Origin: PWXP01 sp040772845
GTDB lineage: Bacteria > Planctomycetota > Planctomycetia > Pirellulales > Thermoguttaceae
Direction: 5' to 3'
DNA length: 64,000 nt
NCBI GenBank assembly: GCA_040772845.1
Contig: JAXGXG010000001.1
Coordinates: forward strand, 4,340,001 to 4,404,000
Part shown: piece by piece, positions 16,126 to 24,358 of the stretch
Layout: every line of letters starts with the position of its first letter
Numbering within the stretch: the first letter of the stretch is position 1
The notes under the pieces: generated by a model
Told to the model about the DNA's origin: nothing
The model's database searches: none
The model's input: only the letters and a program-made list of their open reading frames with translations
Translations under genes and position numbers: made by a program

Positions 16126-17915
16126 GACGGCACCGAACGGCCGATTACGGTCACACGCAATGGCGAAGTGACCTACGATGCCGCCGGCAATGTGGTCGCG
16201 GTGCGGTCGCCACGTTACTTCGACTCGGGCGATACGCTGGGCTACCAGCAGGCGAGCGAGGCGTTTTCGTATACAAGGCGCAATTTGAAGGCCACGCACA
16301 CCGTAGCCGCAGGCGCCCAGGCGTACGCAGACCCGGACGACGCAGGCTGGTCGGCCGCCAAGGTCCGCGTTACGGAAAGCTGGGCCTACAACCTGGACCG
16401 CACGCTCGATACGCATACCGACTTCCGCGGCAACGGCTGGCAGTCGCTCTGGAGTTCCTGCTGCGCCGGCCGACTGGTCGCACAGAACGATCCGCTCGGG
16501 GCCGCCACGACCATGGCCCACGACGCACAGGGGAACGTCACCCGGTCGGAAAAGGTCCACGGCGTCACCGTGTTCAATCAGCAGACCACCCGGTTCGACG
16601 CCCGCAACCGGCCCATCGCCCGCACCGTGTGGCTCGTAGAGCAGCCGGGCATCGACCCGCAGAACCCGCCCATCGCCGGCGGCGGCCTGGCAGGCGATCC
16701 GGCCGCGCACGACGGGCAGGGCGATACGATCGGGCTCACCACTCGCTACCTCTACGATGAAGACCTGACCGACGGCACGGGCCTCGACGGCTCGGGCACG
16801 ACGGTGCAAAAGCTCGACGGCTCGGGCAGCTACACGGTGGATATCGATAGCCTGCTGACCGAACTCGAAGCCGACCTCGGCGCCGGGTTCTTCGGCAATG
16901 GCGCGACCGGCTCGGCCACCGTCACCATCAACCCGGAGGATGAACTATCGGTCACCATCAGCGACGGCGCCGGGCGCACCGTCGCCTCGGGCATCATCGC
17001 CCAAAACGGCACGCCCATCACCTGGCAGACCGTCAGTCACGACACACTGGTCGCCATCGCGGGCGTCGGGCAAGTGGTGGAAACCACGCAGATCGACGCG
17101 CTCAACCACGCACAAAAGACCCGCACCGACGGTGCAGGCCGCACGCTCGAAACGGTCGACGCGCTGGGCAACGTCACGACGGCCACGTTCGACGCGGCGG
17201 GGAACCAACTTTCTAGCCGAGATCCGAACAGTATCGGCTGGAACGCTACCTACGATGCCCGCAATCGGCAGATCACCATGGCCGATACCCAGGAGCAGGC
17301 GGAAGGGAAGAACCGGCAGACGGCGTATGACGCACACGGCAACGTGGTGGGTACGACGGATGCCAAGGGGCAGTCGGCCAGCTCGGCCTTCGACGCGCGG
17401 GATCGGCGTGTGAGCGAGACGGACCGCCTTGCAGGCGTGACCTCGTGGCGATTCGATGAAAACTCCAACTTGCGGCACCTGACCGACGCTGAGAACCAGT
17501 CGCCTTACAAACCGACCGCCTGGACCTACGACGCCCGGAACCTGAAGCTCACCGAAGCCCTGCCCGGGCATAATGCGGCAAGCCAGATCGGCGATGCCGA
17601 CTATGACCTCAAACAGTTCACCTATGACCTGGCCGGGCGCGTGGAGGTGGCCACGGACCAGAAGGGCGATAACGTCACACACCTGTATGACATGGCCTCG
17701 CGGCTGCTTCAGCGCGACTACCGCCTCTACGGCCAAACTGCTATCAGCGATAGCGACGTCTTTACCTACGGCGACGCGGGCCGTATGGCCTCGGCCGAGA
17801 GTGGGCGGTACAATAACACGGTCGCGCTTGGCTACGACGCTGCCGGGCGTCTGACAACGGAGAGTCTGACCGTAACCTTCGGCCAGACCACGACTTACAC
17901 GGTCCAGTCAGCGTA
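16126..17915 (+). pseudogene. RHS/YD-repeat gene, copy 3, left part, 5'-truncated and interrupted by IS110
   Basis: Homology to RHS copy 1 starts immediately after the RAYT right end (DGTERPITVTRNGEVTYDAAGN) and continues in one frame to SAY at 17908-17916, where the IS110 element begins. No start codon lies upstream; the first candidate is a GTG at 16168. Bases 16801-17567 are visually identical to 5218-5984 of copy 1, with divergence on both sides. The remainder resumes at 19902. Joining the two halves at the shared TAC codon gives an uninterrupted RHS reading frame. Confidence 0.85.
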
Positions 17916-17927
17916 CCTCTGTCCGTG

Positions 17928-19520
17928 TCAACGCCTGACTTGCGATTTTTCTTTGGTTCTACCCTGCTTCGGAACGGAGAAGAGGGTAGGGGGTGCAGGG
18001 GGAGGGGCCTCGTCCCCCTGCTCGCACGCAGGATGCGGGCGAAACGGGTTGCCGCTACGCAACGTGCGGATCCGCACTGGGCAGGATGCCGCCCGAGTAG
18101 GGCTTGCACCAGGTGTACCCGTTGTTACCTCCTTACCTGCAGCCATGGCCTTGCTCGCGGGGCCTGCCGGCGCGGCGGTCGCCTGAGGGGCGGTGCTGTC
18201 ATGGTCGCCAGCCTGTGCGGACTTCCTGGTGCTACGCCGGTCGACAAGCTGCTGCTCGGCAATCGTCTTGACGAACGTCTCGCAGTCGGCGCTGCGCACC
18301 GTGCGCTGTTCGCCCGACGAAAGCGGCTTCGGGGCGGGCAGTCCTTCCACCTCGCACACCTCGCTCAAAGCGCGAATGCGGCGAGTGCCGCCCGCGTGCC
18401 CCGGCCGCGTAGCCACAACCTTCTGCCCTTTCGCCACGCCGCCGACGCGACGCTTGCCGGTGGCCTTCACCCGCAGCTTCGCCAGTTTCGCCTCGGTGCT
18501 TTGCGGGACGGCGTAGCGGTAGGGCTCCTCGTGGGCAAGCATCAGCCAGGCGATCATCGCAAGCTTCCGCGCGCCGGCCACGACGGCCACGTTGCGACAC
18601 TTCTTGCGCAGCAGGCGGCGGAAGAAGTGGCCCAGCGGCCCCGGGTGCTTGTCCAGGTGTTGCGCCGCTTCGATGAGCATCCACCGCGCCTGCGAGTTGC
18701 CTTGCTTGGTGATCGGCCCATGGTAGCAGCGGTTGGCCGACTGCTTCGTCGAGGACGCCAGGCCCAGGTAGCTGGCCGCGTGATCGGCGTCCGGGAAGCG
18801 GCGAATGTCGCCCCAGGCGGCCACAACCGCCTCGGCCGTGGTCACGTCAACGCCCGGCAGCGTTATGAGCAGCTTCACCTGCGGGCTGTCGTGCCCGCGG
18901 CGTGCCAGTTCCAGGTCGATCGCGTCGATCTCGCCTTGCACGAAGGCCAGCAGGCGTCGGTCGGAATCGACCAGCGTCTGCCCCTGCTCGTCGAGTTCCA
19001 CATCGTCGAGCCACTGAAGGCTGGCCGTAGTGAACAATCGCTCCGGCGCCTCGACAAGCCGCATGGCCAGCACGCTGTGGATGCGGTTGCGCATGGCCGT
19101 GCGATGCCCGACCAGCGTAGCGCGCCGGCCGGTGAGTTCGCGGAGACGGCGGGTGGCTTCGTCGGGCTGCCAGACCTCGGGCAGGAAGTCGCAGCGGAGC
19201 AGTTGGGCCAGTACGTAGGCGTCGACCTTGTCGGTCTTCACCTTCGCCTGGGCGATGGCCTTCGTGGTCATCGGGTTGGAGACCACCACGCGGGCCACGT
19301 GCGGCCGGAGCAAGTCGGCCACGGCCCAGCAGTTGGTCGAGGCCTCCAGGGCCACATGGTCGCCCGGCCGGAGGACCTTCGTAGCGAACAGGCCGAGGAC
19401 ATGGCGGTTCAGGGCGAACCGCTCGCGGTGGACGACATTGCCGGCCTGGTCGACGATGCACGCCTCGACAACGCGCTTGTGGACATCGAGGCCGACAAAG
19501 CGTATCATGGAATCGGTCAT
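17928..19520 (-). CDS. IS110-family transposase (DEDD recombinase)
   Basis: 530 residues. The N-terminal RuvC-like DEDD set is present: D12 in FVGLDVHK, E59 in ALEAS, and D97 and D100 in KTDKVDAYVLAQLL. The C-terminal transposase_20 region follows (LPGVDVTTAEAVVAAWGDI at 221-239, then YLGLASSTKQSANR, where S261 is the likely catalytic serine, then ITKQGNSQARWMLIEAA). These enzymes join donor and target DNA under guidance of a bridge RNA. The family is usually 300-450 residues. Here about 130 residues of Ala/Pro/Thr-rich, disordered sequence extend the C-terminus almost to the element end. ATG at 19520; a second ATG four codons in is also possible. Confidence 0.92.
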   Translation of the reverse strand: MTDSMIRFVGLDVHKRVVEACIVDQAGNVVHRERFALNRHVLGLFATKVLRPGDHVALEASTNCWAVADLLRPHVARVVVSNPMTTKAIAQAKVKTDKVDAYVLAQLLRCDFLPEVWQPDEATRRLRELTGRRATLVGHRTAMRNRIHSVLAMRLVEAPERLFTTASLQWLDDVELDEQGQTLVDSDRRLLAFVQGEIDAIDLELARRGHDSPQVKLLITLPGVDVTTAEAVVAAWGDIRRFPDADHAASYLGLASSTKQSANRCYHGPITKQGNSQARWMLIEAAQHLDKHPGPLGHFFRRLLRKKCRNVAVVAGARKLAMIAWLMLAHEEPYRYAVPQSTEAKLAKLRVKATGKRRVGGVAKGQKVVATRPGHAGGTRRIRALSEVCEVEGLPAPKPLSSGEQRTVRSADCETFVKTIAEQQLVDRRSTRKSAQAGDHDSTAPQATAAPAGPASKAMAAGKEVTTGTPGASPTRAASCPVRIRTLRSGNPFRPHPACEQGDEAPPPAPPTLFSVPKQGRTKEKSQVRR

Positions 19521-19619
19521 GGGAGATTCTCCCTGGCTGGGGCAAGACCGAGGGCACGCCCGCAGCGAACGCCCGAAGGCGCCCCGAGCGAGCGTCGGCG
19601 GAAGCTTGGACTACGAGTC

Positions 19620-19780
19620 CGCGTTCGCTTCCCCCGAGATAGGGCCGAACGGCATCTACCTCTTCGAGCTCGAAGCTCAACCGGGTGGGCCGGCGGGGCG
19701 CTCAGATACGACGGCGGGCTCGAAGCCCATACGCTGTCTCGAGCGGCCCCAAAGTGCTCCGGCCCTTCGGTCTTGCCATT
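19620..19780 (-). ncRNA. IS110 bridge RNA candidate (target-binding and donor-binding loops)
   Basis: Read on the minus strand, 5' to 3'. Module 1 (19750-19695): outer stem GGGGC/GCCCC and GCUC/GAGC, internal-loop strands 19740-19729 and 19715-19704, inner hairpin GGGCU-UCG-AGCCC (19728-19716). The left strand has CAGCGUA (19736-19730), identical to the RHS target left of and including the core. The right strand has CGUCGUA (19713-19707), complementary to TACGACG on its right. Module 2 (19691-19643): inner hairpin GAGCU-UCG-AGCUC (19678-19666). Its right strand AGAGGUA (19663-19657) complements the left element end TACCTCT. Its left strand ACCCGGUU (19686-19679) matches the right end ACCAGGTA at 6 of 8. 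A possible 5' stem (CCGAAG/CTTTGG) precedes. This is the published IS110 bridge-RNA layout. Confidence 0.8.
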
Positions 19781-19901
19781 TTGTGCTTGTAGGAACCAAC
19801 GCATGGTTTCACTCCGGCAACACTTTGTCCCGAACCCGGTATCTTTCACACATACCCGTTTCCGCACAAAGTGCAACCCTCCTCTCTTCATTCATACCAG
19901 G

Positions 19902-21305
19902 TACGACGCCGCCAATCGCCGCACGGGCATTACCTATCCCGATGGCTCCGTCGTCGCGCGGCAATACACGGCCCGTGACCAGGTTGCCCAGATCGACTAC
20001 AATAGTAGTATGGTCGCCTCGTTCGCATACGATAATGGCCTTCGCCGCACCAGCCGCACACTGGGTGATACGCCCGGTACGCAGACCACGTGGGTGTACG
20101 GGCGGCAAGATAATCTGCCCACGGCCATTAACTCCGGCATCCCCGGTGCGTCGTTCACCTACACTTATGATGCCAACAAGAACAAGCTGACCGAGGGCAT
20201 CTCCGCCCCCATGGCCAACTACGGGTTCAATTCCACCGCCTACGACCCCGCCGATCGCCTCACCGCCTGGAATCGGACGGATGGCAACCTGGATCAAGCG
20301 TGGAATCTTTCGCTTGTGGGCAACTGGGCGACGTTCACCGAGAATCAGGTGCAGCAAACGCGATCGCATACCGCCGTGCACGAGATCGCCACGATCGACG
20401 CCACCTCGGTCGTTCACGACGCAACGGGTAACCTTACCCGCAACCCGGGCGATGCCTTGGATCGTTATACATGGGACTTTGATAATCGGCTTGCTTCGGC
20501 TGATGTCGACCAGGATGGAACAGCGGAGTGTGGATATCAATATGACGCCCGGGGAAGGCGAGTCTCGAAGACTGTCCCTGATGGCGAGGGTAGTGTGACG
20601 GCAGTGCTTGTGAGCGACGGGAGCCAAGTTGTGGCCGAATACGCGGCTGATGCCTTGCCTGCATCACCGCAACGCAAGTTCGTCTACGCAACCTACATCG
20701 ACGAGGCGGTCGTGATGCTCAGCGTCAACGGCGCAACCACCACGCCCTACTACTACCATCAGAACTCACTCTACTCTGTCGCCGCCATCACCGACGCCAC
20801 CGGTGCGGTCGTCGAGCGCTACGCCTACTCGGCGTATGGCAAGCCCCTCTTCCTCGACGCCGCCGCCAACCTACTCGATCCGCAAGCCTCCACCATCGGC
20901 AACCCGTATCTGTCCACTGGTCGCCGATTGGATGAAGAAACCAGCCTCTACTACTACCGTGCCCGCATGTACGATGCGGATTTGGGGCGGTTTGTGAGTA
21001 GGGATCCAATCGGCGGGGTCAACCTCTATCGGTACTGCTCCAACCGCCCGACGAGCCTACGCGATCCCTTTGGGCTGTACGAAATGGAGTGGGAGGGAGA
21101 CTGGCCCAACAACCTGCGGCAGAAGATTCTCGATTCGTTTGGTCGTATCTCGAAACGCTGCGACGACTTGATTAAAAACATCGACAAAGAATTAGCGGGC
21201 CTGTCGCCGTGCATGCGCGACCAGTTGGCCGGGGACTTGAACAAACTCAAGAAGGTTCTCCAAGGGGTCAAGAATGGCATCGCATCAAAGAGCGAGGGCA
21301 ATTAA
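19902..21305 (+). pseudogene. RHS/YD-repeat gene, copy 3, right part with short helical tip
   Basis: Resumes at TAC GAC GCC (YDAANRRTGITYPDGS) immediately after the IS110 end and runs through YD-repeats to the core near 20947-21013 (YYYRARMYDADLGRF, SRDPIGG). About 190 bp downstream of the junction is identical to RHS copy 2, whereas the left half resembles copy 1, so copy 3 is a mosaic. The tip after the core is only about 75 residues, largely helical and charged (NIDKELAGLSPCMRDQLAGD), with no toxin family recognised. No candidate immunity gene follows. The open frame is continuous with IS110 antisense sequence upstream, which is fortuitous. Confidence 0.85.
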
Positions 21306-21876
21306 ACGGGACAGGTCCAATATTGACAGGTCGGGTGAGTAGGAGTGAGCTATTGGCATGCCTCACACAACTCGATATGCTCCGGGAGGGATGATCTTCT
21401 TTGACCCCGATCTTCTCACATGCCCCCGATCTTCTCAACCACCGGCCATCCAACTCAGACAATCTCGGCCAAACAATCCCGGACGCCGCAACGGACGGAC
21501 CGGACGGGGAAACGGCCAACATGGGCGAAAGGGACGCCCCGATGTTTTGCCGCCTGCGGCGGCAAAACATCGGGGAAATGCGCGGGGGGCGTGACGCGGC
21601 CACGGGTCCTGGGGTAGAGAAACCCCAGGCTACGGTAACAATCGCCTTCGGCGAAAACGCGCCGGGGGCGGCGGCAAAACATCGAGGAAATACGCGGGGG
21701 GCGTGACGCGGCCATGGGACCTGGGGTAAGGAAACCCCAGGCTACGTTAACAATCGCCTTCGGCGAAAACGCGCTGGCGGCGGCGGCAAAACATCGGGGA
21801 AATGCGCGGGGGACGGGACGCGGCCACGGGACCTGGATGGTGACCATACGATAACAATCGCCTTCGGCGAAAACGC

Positions 21877-22619
21877 GCCGCCTGCGGCGGCAAAACATCG
21901 GGAAAATGTGCGGGGGATGTGGCGCGGCTATGGGTCCTGGGGTAGAGAAACCCCAGGCTACGGTAACAATCGCCTTCGGCGAAAACGCGCCGGGGGCGCG
22001 GGACGGGAGGGGGCGGTGACGAATAGTCGGTCGACTCTCCGAGTCGATTTCGGTCGGAAGATTCACGACTCGGAGAGTCGTCCGACGATTTGGGGAAGCG
22101 TGCAAACGGTGCGGTCCTGTAGCGTGAACGCGACGGCTGTGCTTTCGATCAGAAAGGCCCGATGTTTTGCCGCCTGCGGCGGCAAAACATCGGGAAAATG
22201 TGCGGGGGATGTGGCGCGGCCATGGGTCCTGGGGTAGAGAAACCCCAGGCTACGGTAACAATCGCCTTCGGCGAAAACGCGCCGGGGGCGCGGGACGGGA
22301 GGGGGCGGTGACGAATAGTCGGTCGACTCTCCGAGTCGATTTCGGTCGGAAGATTCACGACTCGGAGAGTCGTCCGACGATTTGGGGAAGCGTGCAAACG
22401 GTGCGGTCCTGTAGCGTGAACGCGACGGCTGTGCTTTCGATCAGAAAGGCCCGATGTTTTGCCGCCTGCGGCGGCAAAACATCGGGAAAATGTGCGGGGG
22501 ATGTGGCGCGGCCATGGGTCCTGGGGTAGAGAAACCCCAGGCTACGGTAACAATCGCCTTCGGCGAAAACGCGCCGGGGGCGCGGGACGGGAGGGGGCGG
22601 TGACGAATAGTCGGTCGAC
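21877..22619 (+). repeat. 292-bp tandem repeat, about 2.5 copies, built of hairpins
   Basis: Units begin at about 21877 (partial), 22159 and 22451; the last two starts are exactly 292 bp apart. Each holds a perfect 16-bp inverted repeat with 3-nt loop (CCGATGTTTTGCCGCC, TGC, complement), CTGGGGT/ACCCCAG with loop AGAGAA, TCGCC-TTC-GGCGA, and GACTC-TCC-GAGTC in both orientations. Related single modules lie at 21538-21840. Copies are almost identical, implying recent amplification. Confidence 0.9.
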
Positions 22620-22620
22620 C

Positions 22621-22890
22621 AGCTTTCTGCCGGCCTCTTCGCGTCCTGGCGGGTTCGCGGCTTTGCGTTGACGTTCCGTCCACCTGCAGCTCGTGGCGGC
22701 CGGAACGCTTAACGGGCTCTTGCCCTTCTGGGCGCAGACTACGCGTCTGGGTTGAGGCTGGTCGCAACTCGGCGGACGGCACGACGGAGCGTGCCTGCTA
22801 CTTTGCAGTTTGCACCCTGAAGCGGAAGAACCGCTTAACGCAAAGACGCCAAGGCGCGAAGACGCGAAGAAAACCGGAGACTGGGGCCGC
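22621..22890 (+). repeat. Dispersed repeat shared with 8730-9290
   Basis: From CCAGCTTTCTGCCGGCCTCT onward this block matches the sequence following the RHS scrap at 8677-8742, including CCACCTGCAGCTCGTGGCGGCC and GGCGGACGGCACGACGGAGC. It continues into CGCAAAGACGCCAAGGCGCG. Confidence 0.8.
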
Positions 22891-22989
22891 GGTGGTTGGA
22901 TGAAAAGCCACAGATGAAACACGGATGGAACACGGATAGACGGGAGAGGTCACAGATGCTTAGGCGATGGCAAATCGGGACGCGCGATC

Positions 22990-23393
22990 CACTTGCTGGC
23001 GCTGCGTGCTTGTAGGGGGACGCGGCAGCGCGTACAAGCTCGAAGCGCAAGCGAGTGGGTCCGTTAAGGACCGGAAACGAGGCGCCCGAAACGCCGGATC
23101 CACTTGCTGGCGCTGCGTGCTTGTAGGGGAGACGCGGCAGCGCGTACGAGCTCGAAGCGCAAGCGAGTGGGTCCGTTAAGGACCGGAAACGAGGCGCCCG
23201 AAACGCGCGATCCACTTGCTGGCGCTGCGTGCTTGTATGGAGGACGCGGCAGCGCGTACGAGCTCGAAGCGCAAGCAAGTGGGTCCGTGAAGGACCGGAA
23301 ACGAGGCGCCCGAAACGCGCGATCCACTTGCTGGCGCTGCGTGCTTGTAGGGGAGACGCGCGAGCGCGTAGAAGCTCGAAGCGCAAGCGAGTG
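22990..23393. repeat. Tandem array of four palindromic CACTTGCT...AGCGAGTG units
   Basis: Units at 22990-23057, 23101-23169, 23213-23281 and 23325-23393, with starts 111, 112 and 112 bp apart. Each unit is a 25-nt imperfect inverted repeat around a GC-rich centre, and units are joined by GGGTCCGTTAAGGACC-type palindromes plus GGCGCCCGAAACGC. The family is the same as at 3900, 4012, 23751 and 31318. Confidence 0.88.
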
Positions 23394-23750
23394 GGTCCGT
23401 GAAGGACCCAGCCACGGATGGAACACGGACGAGAAGGCGAGGGTGTTCTTGCTCTATGTGCTTCGCGGGCTCCTGTTCGTCTTCTGAATTGAGTGTCGAT
23501 TGACGCCAACATGAAGACGAAGAAGGGAATGAACAGGAGGGAGCAGAGGGAACAGAGGGAAATACAAAGACGATTACGATTTCGAGCACGAGGACACGAG
23601 GTATCGGAGATCGCAGATCGGAGTTGGGAGATCGGGAAGGTGGCGAACTGGAGTGTTTGCGGGCGGTGTAGGCCAGAAGGCGGGAACAAGTTCCCGCACT
23701 CCATATGCGGCTGCGCCGCGGTGCGGCGGCAAGGACCGAAACACTCGATC

Positions 23751-23820
23751 CACTTGCTCGCGCTGCGTGCTTGTAGGGGGGGACGCGCCAGCGCGCAGAA
23801 GCTCGAAGCGCAAGCGAGTG
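23751..23820. repeat. Palindromic repeat unit, isolated copy
   Basis: Left arm CACTTGCTCGCGCTGCGTGC and right arm GAAGCTCGAAGCGCAAGCGA surround a GGACGCGCCAGCGCG centre. The right arm carries GCAGAAGC where other copies have GTACAAGC. Confidence 0.8.
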
Positions 23821-24358
23821 GGGCCGTTCGCCGCCTGCGGCGGCAAAACGTCGGGGAAATGCGCGGGGGATGTGACGTTGCCATGGGGCCGGGTGACCAT
23901 ACGGTGCTGAGCGCCTTCGGCGAAAACGCGCCGGGGACGTGGGGCTGGGGCAGCCATCGTGATGTTTGCACGGGCAGGACGCAGGCATCGTCTTTGCCAA
24001 CCTTTCGTGTGATTCGTGTCTTTCGTGGTTCTTGTCTTGGGCGACACTGCTGGGGAAGCCGCCTGAAGGCGGAACTACGAACCCCCGGATGCACTCGGCG
24101 ACCTGGGGTTCATGGCTGGTATCCGTTTGGGATGGAGACTTCAACGTCGGAGGGGGGCGCAGACGCTCGTGGCCAGGTTTGCGCATGACCGCAACGGGGG
24201 GTGTTTGGGTGGCGATTTGGGAAAATGTGGATATTGCCCTTCCCTTGGCAGGCGGGATTTGGTAGTAACCGCAGCGATTTCTTCTGTGAACATGACACGA
24301 TGCGCCCAGTTTCCGCCTTTTCCCCAAAATCACAGCCCTTCTGTCGTGGATTAGTCCC

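Larger units (their letters stand above)
17914..19903 (-). mobile_element. IS110-family insertion sequence within RHS copy 3
   Basis: Comparing the flanks with RHS copies 1 and 2 places the left junction after CAGTCAGCG and the right junction before CGACGCCGCC. A TA dinucleotide (17914-17915 and 19902-19903) is shared by both ends, and GTAC as a whole is present at both. There are no inverted repeats and no longer target duplication, as expected for IS110. One element unit is 1988 bp. It contains the transposase on the minus strand, only about 12 bp beyond its stop, and a 382-bp leader that holds a bridge-RNA candidate. Confidence 0.85.
21306..24358. other. 3-kb intergenic region composed of at least five repeat families
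   Basis: No gene is supported. Order: remnants of ATCTTCTCAC-type words (21395-21440); a set of hairpin modules and a 292-bp tandem repeat (21540-22620); a dispersed block shared with 8740-9290 (22621-22890); a tandem array of the 112-bp palindromic repeat (22990-23410); the purine-rich composite block shared with 9500-9700 (23480-23720); another palindromic unit (23751-23820); another copy of the GGCGGCAAAAC hairpin arm (23828-23850); the CTTTCGTG block (24001-24045); and CCGCCTGAAGGCGGAACTAC (24060-24080). About 24100-24358 is non-repetitive and probably holds the promoter of the DUF11 gene, which I cannot pinpoint. Confidence 0.75.

Noticed and set aside
17925..19902. Plus-strand frame joining IS110 antisense to RHS copy 3
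   Set aside because: The IS110 transposase on the minus strand has all catalytic motifs; the plus frame is open only by chance and should not be read as one protein.
22990..23393. Regular spacing reminiscent of a CRISPR array
   Set aside because: The repeated units are about 112 bp, palindromic over 69 nt, and what lies between them is also conserved, so there are no unique spacers. No cas genes.
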